From positions 496,001-560,000 of the forward strand of contig NZ_SSNY01000001.1 in assembly GCF_004801285.1 (NCBI RefSeq): a stretch of 64,000 bases of DNA, in the 5' to 3' direction. Below, piece by piece: positions 1 through 7,931 of this stretch. The position numbers and the translations under genes were made by a program. How positions within the stretch are numbered: position 1 is the stretch's first letter; each line of letters opens with the position of its first letter. Source of the stretch: Ollibium composti. Lineage in GTDB: Bacteria; Pseudomonadota; Alphaproteobacteria; Rhizobiales; Rhizobiaceae. A model generated the notes under the pieces. That model made no database searches. It had not been told where the DNA came from and saw only the letters and a list, made by a program, of their open reading frames with translations.

Positions 1-113
1 ATGCTGCCACAGGCCTGCAAGGCCAGCAGCGCGGCGAGGCAGACGCTTGCGAAAACCGTTTTCGCGGCGGTTCGGGACGGCGTCGACGGATTGTGGGGCG
101 AAAGGGTGCTCAT
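1..113 (-). CDS. Truncated lipoprotein, N-terminus only
   Basis: The first 37 codons of a gene that runs off the left edge are visible. After a 17-residue polar stretch there is a hydrophobic segment ending in a lipobox-like LQAC, with the lipidated Cys at about residue 35, then Gly-Ser. This is the layout of a type II signal peptide, so the product is probably an envelope lipoprotein. It follows gph by 19 bp on the same strand and may share its transcript. No clear ribosome binding site precedes the ATG, so the start is uncertain. Too little is visible to name a family. Confidence 0.5.
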   Translation of the reverse strand, partial: MSTLSPHNPSTPSRTAAKTVFASVCLAALLALQACGS

Positions 114-132
114 ACTGCGTTGATAGCGGCGA

Positions 133-831
133 TCATGGCATTTGCCGGGCAGGGTGGGCGGCGGCGATCAGCCGCGCGGCGAGATCGGGCGTCAGTTCGT
201 CGAAATGCGAGATCACCCGCGACGGCTCGAACTCGCTGACATGACGGTCGGTGTAGCCGAAGTCGACGGCCACGACCGGAATGCCGGCGGCCTTGGCGGT
301 GTCGATGTCGGTCTGCGAATCACCCACCATGACGGCGCGGTCGGGATCGCCGCCGGCGCGCCTGATCGTCTCCAGAAGGTGGCGCGGGTCCGGCTTGCGG
401 AAGGCGAACGTGTCCTGGCCGGCGATGGCGGCGAAATGTTTCGTCATCCCCAGCGCCTCGATCAGCGCCAGTGAGTTCGCCTCATATTTGTTGGTGCAGA
501 TGGCGAGCAGATAGCCCGCTTCCTCGAAGCGGGCGATGGCCGGCAGGACGCCGGGATAAGGGCGCGACTTGCCTGGAATGTTGATCGTGTAGTGATCGAC
601 GAACAGCGAATGCAGACGGTCGTGTTCGGCGGCGGCGAGCGCCTTTTGCCGGGCGGCGAAGGCGCGCTCGATCATGACGCGGCCGCCATGGCCGACGAAG
701 CCCTTGAAGCCGATCTCGTCCACCGCGGGCAGGTCGCCGGCGGCAAGGCTGTGGTTCAGGCTCTCGAGCAGGTCGGGCGCGGTGTCGATCAGGGTGCCGT
801 CTAGGTCGAATACGATGATGGGGCGCTGCAT
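133..831 (-). CDS. gph: Phosphoglycolate phosphatase, HAD superfamily
   Basis: A 232-residue HAD hydrolase. It most likely dephosphorylates 2-phosphoglycolate in the cytoplasm, salvaging the product of Rubisco oxygenation or DNA repair. HAD motif I is DLDGTLID, with nucleophile Asp9 and acid/base Asp11. Motif II is the Thr in AICTNK, the motif III Lys lies in RKPDP, and motif IV is VGDSQTDID. The open frame extends about 58 codons further upstream, but the protein starting at 831 begins immediately before motif I as family members do, so I chose that ATG. It is divergent from rpiA with a 125-bp shared upstream region. Other small-molecule HAD phosphatases are possible. Confidence 0.85.
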   Translation of the reverse strand: MQRPIIVFDLDGTLIDTAPDLLESLNHSLAAGDLPAVDEIGFKGFVGHGGRVMIERAFAARQKALAAAEHDRLHSLFVDHYTINIPGKSRPYPGVLPAIARFEEAGYLLAICTNKYEANSLALIEALGMTKHFAAIAGQDTFAFRKPDPRHLLETIRRAGGDPDRAVMVGDSQTDIDTAKAAGIPVVAVDFGYTDRHVSEFEPSRVISHFDELTPDLAARLIAAAHPARQMP

Positions 832-901
832 GTCGGGTCCTTCGCCTGTTACCGCTGCCGGATAGTCCCTGCGGGCGTTACAGGCAAGGACAGACTGCCC
901 T

Positions 902-929
902 TTGACGCATTCCGCAAAAATGCTAGGAG
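902..929 (+). promoter_or_regulatory. Candidate sigma-70 promoter of rpiA
   Basis: TTGACG at 902-907 and TAGGAG at 924-929 are separated by 16 bp and lie 28 bp before the rpiA start codon, in the gph/rpiA divergent gap. The -35 is close to consensus and the -10 is only fair. Assigned by eye. Confidence 0.4.
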
Positions 930-956
930 CCCGGCAGGAAAAGCGGAACCGCCTGC

Positions 957-1652
957 ATGAATGCCAGCGAACTGAAGGTCGAAGCCGCCCGCGCGGCGCT
1001 TGCACATGTCGGCGACGGCATGCGGCTGGGCATCGGCACGGGTTCGACGGCCGAGGCGTTCGTGCGGCTTCTCGCCGAGAAGGTGGCCGGCGGGCTCACC
1101 GTCATCGGCGTGCCGACCTCCGAGCGCACGGCTGCGCTCTGCCTGGAAGTGGGCGTGCCGCTTTCGACGCTGGACGATACGCCCGAACTCGATCTCACCA
1201 TCGACGGCGCCGACGAGATCGATCCGGACTTGTCTCTCATCAAGGGCGGCGGCGGGGCGCTATTGCGCGAGAAGATCGTCGCGGCGGCCTCGCACCGCAT
1301 GATCGTCATCGCCGACGCTTCCAAGATCGTCGATACGCTCGGCCGTTTCCCGTTGCCGATCGAAGTCAACAAGTTCGGCCTCAGGGCCACCGAACTCGCG
1401 ATCGCCGCAGCTGCCGAGAATCTGGGTCTTTCGGGGCCGGTCGCCTTGCGCATGACGGGCGCGGCGCCTTTCGTGACCGACGGCGGCCATTTTATTCTCG
1501 ACGCATCTTTTGGCCGCATTCCGGATACAAGAGCACTTTCGAACGCTCTCCACGCCATTCCGGGCGTGGTCGAGCACGGCCTTTTCATCGGTCTGGCCTC
1601 GGCGGCGATCGTCGCCGGCAGCGATGGTATCAAGACCGTCCACGCCCGATAA
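957..1652 (+). CDS. rpiA: Ribose-5-phosphate isomerase A
   Basis: A 231-residue cytoplasmic enzyme that interconverts ribose-5-phosphate and ribulose-5-phosphate in the non-oxidative pentose phosphate pathway. The phosphate-binding loop [11 protein letters not shown] is at residues 25-35. DGADEID at 83-89 and [11 protein letters not shown] at 96-106 carry the active-site residues, including the Glu equivalent to E. coli Glu103. Length is typical of RpiA. It leads a short same-strand run with the DUF2059 gene 21 bp downstream, and is divergent from gph, another sugar-phosphate gene. Confidence 0.95.
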   Translation: MNASELKVEAARAALAHVGDGMRLGIGTGSTAEAFVRLLAEKVAGGLTVIGVPTSERTAALCLEVGVPLSTLDDTPELDLTIDGADEIDPDLSLIKGGGGALLREKIVAAASHRMIVIADASKIVDTLGRFPLPIEVNKFGLRATELAIAAAAENLGLSGPVALRMTGAAPFVTDGGHFILDASFGRIPDTRALSNALHAIPGVVEHGLFIGLASAAIVAGSDGIKTVHAR

Positions 1653-1673
1653 AACCAGGGAGTCCTGTCGATC

Positions 1674-2261
1674 ATGATGTTGAACAAGCGGGTCCGGTGC
1701 CTTGCAGCCGCGCTGGCGGCATCCGCCGTCATCGCCTTTTCCCTGCCGGCGCTGGCGCAGGACGTGTCCGAATCGCATCTCAAGGCGGCGCATGAGGCGA
1801 TTTCGGCGCTGCACGCGACCGACCCCTTCGACAACATCCTGCCTGCTGCGGCGGCAGGCTTGCAACAGCAGCTCATCCAGAAGAACCCGGATATGGAACA
1901 GCTCATCAGCACCACCATATCGGAAAAGGCGCTGGCGCTCGCCTCGCGCCGCGCCGACCTGGAGAACGAAGCGGCCACGGCCTACGCCAAGTCGTTTTCC
2001 GAGCAGGAACTGAAGGACATCGCCGCTTTTTATTCGTCGCCGTCGGGCAAGAAGCTGCTGGAAACCGGCCCCATCGCCACGCGCGAATTGGTCAAGGCCG
2101 CCGAAATCTGGCAGAACGGCATCGCACGCGACCTGGCGCAGCAAGTGGGCGAGGCGCTGGCCGCCGCCTCCAAGACCAAGGCGCCTGCCGCGCCCGCCGA
2201 CGGTACGGCCGCGCCTGCCGATGACGCGGCCAAGCCCGCCGACAGCGGCAACGGCGGCTGA
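1674..2261 (+). CDS. Exported DUF2059 domain protein
   Basis: A 195-residue protein with a Sec signal peptide ending at about residue 29 (LPALAQ). The DUF2059 region covers roughly residues 85-160, recognisable by the stretch around ELKDIAAFYSSPSGKKLLE, typical of this small periplasmic family. The last 25 residues are a low-complexity Ala/Pro/Asp tail. The biochemical role of the family is not established. The gene follows rpiA by 21 bp with AGGGAGT as ribosome binding site. A second ATG directly follows the first, so the start could be 1677. An intrinsic terminator follows. Confidence 0.8.
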   Translation: MMLNKRVRCLAAALAASAVIAFSLPALAQDVSESHLKAAHEAISALHATDPFDNILPAAAAGLQQQLIQKNPDMEQLISTTISEKALALASRRADLENEAATAYAKSFSEQELKDIAAFYSSPSGKKLLETGPIATRELVKAAEIWQNGIARDLAQQVGEALAAASKTKAPAAPADGTAAPADDAAKPADSGNGG

Positions 2262-2281
2262 GCCTCCAAAGCATCTGTTTC

Positions 2282-2313
2282 AAAGGCCCGGCGTCGTCCG
2301 GGCCTTTTCTTTT
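2282..2313 (+). terminator. Intrinsic terminator after rpiA-DUF2059
   Basis: Perfect 9-bp stem AAGGCCCGG / CCGGGCCTT with a 6-nt loop, followed by a T-rich run. It closes the rpiA-DUF2059 unit before gor. Confidence 0.85.
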
Positions 2314-2364
2314 GGCCGCCCGCCGCATACCTGTGGATCTGTTCATTCTCTTCGGGAGTTCGCC

Positions 2365-3756
2365 ATGACGACCTACGACTACGACCTTTTCGTCATCGGG
2401 GGCGGCTCCGGCGGCGTGCGGGCGGCGCGGGTGGCGGCCGCGCTCGGCAAGCGCGTGGGCATCGCCGAGGAGTATCGTTTCGGCGGCACCTGCGTCATTC
2501 GCGGTTGCGTGCCGAAGAAGCTGTTCGTCTACGCTTCGCAGTTCCCCGAACATTTCGAGGATGCGGCCGGCTACGGCTGGACGGTGCCTCAGGCGCGCTT
2601 CGACTGGGCGACGCTGATCGCCAACAAGGACAAGGAAATCGGCCGCCTGGAGGCGATCTACAAAAGGAACGTCGAAGGCGCCGGCGGCGAAACCTTCCAG
2701 ACGCGCGCCACGCTGATCGATCGCCATACGGTGCGGCTGGAAAGCCTGAACCGCACCGTCACCGCCGACCAGATCCTGATCGCCACCGGCGGGCGTCCGG
2801 CGGCGCATCCGGCGCTGCCGGGCAATGAATTCTGCATTGTCTCCAACGAGGCGTTCCATCTCGCGGAACTGCCGAAGGCGATCGCCATCGAGGGCGGCGG
2901 CTATATCGCCGTCGAGTTCGCCAACATCTTCCATGGTCTCGGCGTCGAGACCACGCTGATCTATCGCGGCACCGAAATCCTCAGCCGTTTCGACATGGAC
3001 CTGAGGACAATGCTGCACGAGACGATGGAGAAGAAGGGCATCCGCATCCTGTGCCGTTCGCTGTCGGAAAAAGTGGTCAAGCGTGCCGACGGGCGGCTCG
3101 ACGTGACGGTGACCGGCGGCGAGGTGCTGACGGTGGACCAGATGATGCTCGCCATCGGCCGCGTCCCGAACACCGAATCGCTCGGCCTGGACAAGGCCGG
3201 CGTCGAGCTCGACAAGAAGGGCGCCATCGTCGTGGACGCGTATTCGCGCACCAGCGTCGACAACATCTGGGCGGTCGGCGATGTCACCGACCGGGTGCAA
3301 TTGACGCCGGTGGCGATCCACGAGGCGATGTGCTTCATCGAAACCGCCTTCAAGGACAATCCGACGAAGCCCGACCACGAGACCATCGCCACCGCCGTCT
3401 TCTCGCAGCCGGAGATCGGCACCGTCGGCCTGTCGGAGGACGAGGCGGCCAAGCGGTTCGCCGAGCTGGAAATCTATCGCGCTTCGTTCCGGCCGATGCG
3501 GCACACGCTTTCCGGCCGCCAGGAAAAGATGCTGATGAAGCTTGTGGTCGACGGCAAGAGCCGAAAGGTGATCGGCGCGCACATCCTCGGTCCGGATGCC
3601 GGCGAGATGGCGCAATTGCTCGGCATTCCGATCAAGGCAGGCCTCACCAAGGACGATTTCGACCGCACCATGGCGGTGCATCCGACGGCGGCGGAAGAAC
3701 TGGTCACCATGTACAAGCCGAGCTACCGGGTGAAGGACGGCGCGCGCATCGACTGA
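2365..3756 (+). CDS. gor: Glutathione-disulfide reductase
   Basis: A 463-residue FAD-dependent oxidoreductase that reduces glutathione disulfide with NADPH in the cytosol. The N-terminal FAD-binding loop is GGGSGGVRAAR. The redox-active pair lies in GGTCVIRGCVPKK (Cys43 and Cys48), the spacing of the class I family. The second nucleotide-binding fold begins near residue 170 (IEGGGYIAVEFA). The C-terminal HPTAAEE supplies the catalytic His at about 439. The start at 2365 has GGGAG 6 nt upstream and puts the FAD loop near residue 10; the open frame upstream reads through a terminator. It is convergent with mgtE. Confidence 0.95.
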   Translation: MTTYDYDLFVIGGGSGGVRAARVAAALGKRVGIAEEYRFGGTCVIRGCVPKKLFVYASQFPEHFEDAAGYGWTVPQARFDWATLIANKDKEIGRLEAIYKRNVEGAGGETFQTRATLIDRHTVRLESLNRTVTADQILIATGGRPAAHPALPGNEFCIVSNEAFHLAELPKAIAIEGGGYIAVEFANIFHGLGVETTLIYRGTEILSRFDMDLRTMLHETMEKKGIRILCRSLSEKVVKRADGRLDVTVTGGEVLTVDQMMLAIGRVPNTESLGLDKAGVELDKKGAIVVDAYSRTSVDNIWAVGDVTDRVQLTPVAIHEAMCFIETAFKDNPTKPDHETIATAVFSQPEIGTVGLSEDEAAKRFAELEIYRASFRPMRHTLSGRQEKMLMKLVVDGKSRKVIGAHILGPDAGEMAQLLGIPIKAGLTKDDFDRTMAVHPTAAEELVTMYKPSYRVKDGARID

Positions 3757-3767
3757 CGCGCGCCGTC
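3736..3767. terminator. Hairpin at the gor/mgtE convergent junction
   Basis: Perfect 11-bp stem (GACGGCGCGCG and its complement) with a 10-nt loop that contains the gor stop codon. It ends 4 bp before the 3' end of mgtE. No T-run follows, so it may be an mRNA 3'-end stabiliser rather than a true terminator. Confidence 0.4.
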
Positions 3768-3771
3768 GGCG

Positions 3772-5136
3772 TTACAGAAGCGTGCCGCGCAGGATAACCA
3801 GCGCCACCGAGAAATATATGGCGAGGCCGGTGACGTCGACCAGCGTGGCGACGAACGGTGCCGACGCGCTTGCCGGATCGAAGCCGAGCCGCTTCAGGGC
3901 GAAGGGCAGCATGGAGCCGGTAAGCGATCCGAAGGTGACGATACCGATCAGCGCCACTCCGATCGTGGCGGCGATGAGATGCCAGTGCGGGCCGTAGTCG
4001 TAGAGGTCCAGATGCTGCCAAAGGGTGATGCGGGCGACGCCGACCAGGCCGAGCATGGTGCCGAGCATCAGGCCGCTCGGCAGTTCGCGCAGGGCCACCC
4101 GCCACCAGTCGGCCAGTGAAATTTCGCGTAGCGCCAGGGCGCGGATGACAAGCGACGTCGCCTGCGAGCCGGAGTTGCCGCCGGAGCTCATGATGAGCGG
4201 AATGAACAGCGTCAGCACGATGGCTTTTTCCAGCTCGACCTCATAGTGCTGCATGACGCTCGCCGTCAGCATTTCGCTGAGGAACAGGGCGCACAGCCAG
4301 CCACCACGCTTGCCGATCATCGGCAGGAAGCCCATCTTCATGTAGGGCTCGTCCAGCGCCTCCATGCCGCCGAAGCGATGCACGTCCTCGGTCGTCTCCT
4401 CGATCATGGCGTCCATGATGTCGTCGACGGTGACGATGCCCAGCATGCGGCCGTTCTCGACGACGGGGAGGGCCAGGAGGTCGTATTTCGACATCTGGCG
4501 CGCGACGTCCTCGCGGTCGGTGAGCGGGGTGGCGCTGACCGGCGTGCGGTCGGGCGCGACGTCGAGGATGCGATAGTCGGAGTTGCCGGTGATCAGCCGG
4601 CGCAGGCTCAGCGCACGCAGCAGCTCCTGCGTTCTTGGATCAACGATATAGATGGCGTAGATCGTCTCGCGGGTGCGCTCGACCTTGCGGATGTAGTCGA
4701 GCGTGCGGCCGACGGTCCAGTCCGGCGGCACGCTGACATATTCGGTCGTCATGATGGAGGCGGCGCTGTGCTCGGGATAGCCGAGGATGGACAGCAACGT
4801 GGCCCTGACGGCGGGGGAAAGCTCGCCAAGTACCTCGGAGCGCGCCGGTTCGGCCAGTTCGCGCAGCACATCGGCCGCGCGGTCCACCGACATCGCCGCC
4901 AGCAGCTTGCCGGCGCGCGCGCGCGGCAGCATGGCCACCAGTTCGGGCGCCGCCTCGAGTTCCGGCTTGTCGAAGATCTCGACCAGCCGCTCGAACGGCA
5001 CTTCGGCGAGCAGTTCGGCGGCGACGTCGTGCGGTTCCCCGTTCAGGGCCTCGACGATGTCGGCGATGTGGTCGTTTGCGAGGATACGGGCGAAGGCGAG
5101 GGCATCGCTGCCCGCGACGCGTGCGAATTCGTTCAT
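3772..5136 (-). CDS. mgtE: Magnesium transporter MgtE
   Basis: A 454-residue inner-membrane Mg2+ channel. The soluble N-terminal superhelical domain covers about 1-130 and is followed by a CBS pair at about 135-260, which in this family closes the pore at high Mg2+. The C-terminal domain has about five membrane helices. Signature stretches are PLIMSSGGNSGSQA in the first pore region and DPASASAPFVATLVDVTG near the end, whose last Asp matches the family's pore Asp. It is convergent with gor. The 255 bp upstream shows no structure I can recognise as a Mg2+-sensing leader. Confidence 0.93.
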   Translation of the reverse strand: MNEFARVAGSDALAFARILANDHIADIVEALNGEPHDVAAELLAEVPFERLVEIFDKPELEAAPELVAMLPRARAGKLLAAMSVDRAADVLRELAEPARSEVLGELSPAVRATLLSILGYPEHSAASIMTTEYVSVPPDWTVGRTLDYIRKVERTRETIYAIYIVDPRTQELLRALSLRRLITGNSDYRILDVAPDRTPVSATPLTDREDVARQMSKYDLLALPVVENGRMLGIVTVDDIMDAMIEETTEDVHRFGGMEALDEPYMKMGFLPMIGKRGGWLCALFLSEMLTASVMQHYEVELEKAIVLTLFIPLIMSSGGNSGSQATSLVIRALALREISLADWWRVALRELPSGLMLGTMLGLVGVARITLWQHLDLYDYGPHWHLIAATIGVALIGIVTFGSLTGSMLPFALKRLGFDPASASAPFVATLVDVTGLAIYFSVALVILRGTLL

Positions 5137-5391
5137 GGCTCACTCCTTGCCGCCCGGCTGGCGTGAGCCCTTCAGGTCACGTCAGACAGACGGCGATTGT
5201 GTTCGACTGTAACTGTCGCCAGGCATGGCGCGGTGACCTTTCTGTTCGCGGTTCTGGACAATGGTCCGGCGAACGGCCGCACCATAGGAGCAAGCGCCTG
5301 CAAGTCAATCGGAATTGCGCCCGCAAGACGGCCTTCGGACGGGGGTCGCGACACTGTGATGAGAGCGGCCGCGAAGCGCCGGAACGAGGGC

Positions 5392-7176
5392 TCAGCCACC
5401 GGTGGCCTTTCGGCGGGGCAGGGCGATGAAGCGGGCGCGGTCGCGGTCTTCCGCCTGCGCCTTGGTGCGCACCCGCATCAGGTCCTTCCAGCCGATGTAG
5501 CCGACAAGGGTGTTGTCCTCGCGCAACACGACGGGCAGGTGCGAGACGTTCGCGGTCTGCAGCTTTTCGGCCAGGCTTTCGAGATATTCGTCTGGATAAG
5601 CCAGCGTGATCTTGGCCCCTGTGAGCAATTCGCCAAGCGTTGCGTGGCGATGCACGCCGCGGCGGCGCCAGCGCATGATCTGAGGCGGGTCGATGACGCC
5701 GAGCACATGACCTTCCGCATCGACGACCGGGAAGCTGGGATGCTTCGTGTCGGGCGAGGTCAGGTGCGCAGCCGCGCCATGCAGCGTCATTGCCGAAGGC
5801 ACCGTCTCCACGCCGGTCGTCATCACCTCGCTGACCCTGGTCAGCGCAAAGGGGTCGACCCGGTATTCACGCACCAGGTGCAGGCCGCGCCGCGCGATCT
5901 TCTCGGTGAGGATGGAGCGCTTCATCATCAGCACGGTGGCGGCATGCGCGGTGGCGCAGGCGGCGATCAGCGGCACCAGCGCCTGCGTGTCGCCGGTCAG
6001 TTCGACGGCGAAGAAGGTGGCCGTCAGCGGCGCGCGCATGGTGCCGCCCATGGTCGCGGCCATGGCGAGCAGCGCCCAGAAGCCGGGATCGGCTGGCGGA
6101 AGCACGCCGGCCAGAACGGTGCCCATGGCGCCGCCGATGATGAGCAGCGGGGCGAGCACGCCGCCGGACGTGCCCGAACCCAGCGCCACCGACCAGATGA
6201 TCGCCTTGACCACCAGGAGCAGCAGCGCCGCTTTCAGCACGGTCTCGCCGGCCAGCATCTCGGCGATGTTGGAATAGCCGACGCCGAGCGCGTTCGGCTC
6301 GATCAGGCCGCCGAGGCCGACGATCAGGCCGCCGATGGCCGGCCACCACATCCAATGGATGGGCAGCTTCAGGAAGGCGTCTTCGCAGCGGTAGACGATC
6401 TGGGTGAGGAGGCCCGACAGCAGCCCGCCGCACAGGCCGATGAACATCCAGCCGGCAAGGCCGGTCAGCGTGATCGCCATTTCGGCGTGGGTGGCGAACA
6501 GCGGCGAGGGCAGGTGGAGCATCGTGCGCTCGACATCGGCCAGGATGGCGGCGGCGGCCACCGGCACGAAGCTGCGCGGCGTCCATTCGAACAGCAGCAG
6601 TTCGACCGCCAGCATGATGGCGGCGATCGGCGTGCCGAAGACGGTGGTCATGCCGGCGGCGGCACCCGCCACCAGCAGCGTCTTGCGCTCGGCGTCGGAG
6701 ACGGGCAGCGCCTGTGCGATCAGCGAGCCGATGGCGCCGCCGGTCATGATGATCGGCCCCTCGGCGCCGAACGGGCCGCCGGTGCCGATGGAGATCGCCG
6801 AGGAGAGCGGCTTGAGGATCGCAACCTTGAAGGAGAGCCGCGAGCGGCCGAGCAGGATGGCTTCCAGCGCTTCCGGAATGCCGTGGCCGCGAATCTTGTC
6901 CGAGCCGTAGCGCGCCATCAGCCCGACGATCAGCGCGCCGACGACCGGCACCAGCACGGCGAACAGGCCGAGCGGCGTGTCCTGCAATTTGAGGTCGGCC
7001 AGCGTCGCCCGGCCGAAATAGGACAGGTTGGTGGCGAGCTTTATCAGGTCCATCAGAAGCACGCCGGCACCGACGGCCACGGTCGCCACCACCGCCGCTA
7101 TGGCCGCGATCAGTAGCATGCGCGCATCCGTGGTGAAGTCGCTCATGGCGTGCTGGTCTGGCTGGCCGGTCTTCAT
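5392..7176 (-). CDS. CLC-family chloride channel with C-terminal CBS pair
   Basis: A 594-residue CLC protein that moves chloride across the inner membrane, by channel or Cl-/H+ exchange. The selectivity-filter loops are present: GHGIPEA in place of the usual GSGIP, GAEGP carrying the gating Glu, and GVLAP. Two CBS domains occupy about 440-580 and may bind nucleotides. A MarR gene is divergent 148 bp away and may control it. The open frame extends further upstream, but that part is low-complexity and covers the promoter region. I chose the ATG at 7176; the ATG at 7146 is also possible. Confidence 0.85.
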   Translation of the reverse strand: MKTGQPDQHAMSDFTTDARMLLIAAIAAVVATVAVGAGVLLMDLIKLATNLSYFGRATLADLKLQDTPLGLFAVLVPVVGALIVGLMARYGSDKIRGHGIPEALEAILLGRSRLSFKVAILKPLSSAISIGTGGPFGAEGPIIMTGGAIGSLIAQALPVSDAERKTLLVAGAAAGMTTVFGTPIAAIMLAVELLLFEWTPRSFVPVAAAAILADVERTMLHLPSPLFATHAEMAITLTGLAGWMFIGLCGGLLSGLLTQIVYRCEDAFLKLPIHWMWWPAIGGLIVGLGGLIEPNALGVGYSNIAEMLAGETVLKAALLLLVVKAIIWSVALGSGTSGGVLAPLLIIGGAMGTVLAGVLPPADPGFWALLAMAATMGGTMRAPLTATFFAVELTGDTQALVPLIAACATAHAATVLMMKRSILTEKIARRGLHLVREYRVDPFALTRVSEVMTTGVETVPSAMTLHGAAAHLTSPDTKHPSFPVVDAEGHVLGVIDPPQIMRWRRRGVHRHATLGELLTGAKITLAYPDEYLESLAEKLQTANVSHLPVVLREDNTLVGYIGWKDLMRVRTKAQAEDRDRARFIALPRRKATGG

Positions 7177-7289
7177 TGCAGTATGTCTTTCGAGAATCCA
7201 GGATCGGCGGCTATGCTGCCGGCCGTCTGCGCGCGGGGTCGACGGTGATCGCTCTCTATCGCAACACGATATAAATTCAAGTCGTATGT

Positions 7290-7305
7290 GGTCCGCGTGC
7301 GGACC
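7290..7305. promoter_or_regulatory. Candidate MarR operator
   Basis: Perfect 7-2-7 palindrome GGTCCGC-GT-GCGGACC, 19 bp before the marR ATG and about 14 bp after a TATAAA (7270-7275) that could be its -10. MarR proteins typically bind palindromes of this size near their own promoter, so autoregulation, possibly with the divergent CLC gene, is inferred. Confidence 0.45.
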
Positions 7306-7324
7306 GATCGGGGTGGAAACGGGC

Positions 7325-7762
7325 ATGAGTACGGAAAAATCGCAGCGACGGCGGGGTGCCGAGATCACGCAGGCCGACTATCACGCTCTGTCGCAGTTCC
7401 GTTACCTGATCCGCTGCTTCCTCGAATTCAGCCAGAACGCGGCCAAGGCGGTCGGCCTGCAGCCACGCCACCATCAGGCTCTATTGGCCATCAAGGGCTT
7501 TCCCGGCGGCGGGCCGGTGTCGGTGGGAGATCTGGCCGAGCGGCTTCGCATCCGCCACCACAGCGCCGTGGAACTGGTGGACCGGCTGAGCGAAGCGGGG
7601 CTCGTCGAGCGCCGCCACGCCGAGGACGACCAGCGCAAGGTCATGCTGATCCTGACCGAGCGGGCGGAAGCGCTGCTTGCCGAGCTTTCGGCTGCCCATC
7701 TCGACGAGTTGTCACGCGTCGAGCCGATGCTGACCAAGGTGCTGTCGCGGCGGGACGGCTGA
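7325..7762 (+). CDS. MarR family transcriptional regulator
   Basis: A 145-residue winged helix-turn-helix protein. The recognition region (SVGDLAERLRIRHHSAVELV) and the wing (RRHAEDDQRKVMLILTERA) match the MarR layout, including the conserved D-R-K wing residues. Such proteins usually bind DNA as dimers and release it on binding small aromatic or oxidised ligands; the ligand here is unknown. It is divergent from the CLC chloride channel. The ATG at 7325 was chosen over longer frames that run through the intergenic palindrome. Its stop codon abuts the MITE-like element. Confidence 0.85.
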   Translation: MSTEKSQRRRGAEITQADYHALSQFRYLIRCFLEFSQNAAKAVGLQPRHHQALLAIKGFPGGGPVSVGDLAERLRIRHHSAVELVDRLSEAGLVERRHAEDDQRKVMLILTERAEALLAELSAAHLDELSRVEPMLTKVLSRRDG

Positions 7763-7904
7763 GAGCCTGTTTAGAAATTCTACTCTGACGGCCATTTGAT
7801 GGCGGTTTCTGCGCTTCCGTTGCTCATGGACCAAATGTCCGCTGCGCTACGGTTCTCCAAACCACCACCATATGGCTCGCCAGAGCGAATTTCGAAACAG
7901 GCTC
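7763..7904. mobile_element. MITE-like 142-bp palindromic element
   Basis: The ends are 18-bp inverted repeats, GAGCCTGTTTAGAAATTC and GAATTTCGAAACAGGCTC reading outward, with one mismatch. The inner parts also pair imperfectly, for example the block around GGCCATTTGATGGCGG with the block around CCACCATATGGCTCGCC. The centre is GGAC-CAAAT-GTCC. The whole element could fold into one long hairpin. It contains no gene. It sits exactly after the marR stop codon and 27 bp from the 3' end of the ABC transporter gene. Terminal repeats without a transposase are typical of non-autonomous IS derivatives; the parent IS is not known to me and no target duplication is obvious. Confidence 0.65.
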
Positions 7905-7931
7905 CGGGAAACCGCCTGCGGCGTGTCGCGC

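Noticed and set aside
5137-5391. Mg2+ riboswitch upstream of mgtE
   Set aside because: No M-box-like conserved elements could be recognised by eye; a covariance search (Rfam M-box model) on the minus strand would decide.
5197-7116. Plus-strand open frame of 639 codons over the CLC channel gene
   Set aside because: Arg/Gly/His/Ala-rich shadow of the CLC gene with no domain; the minus-strand frame has clear channel motifs.
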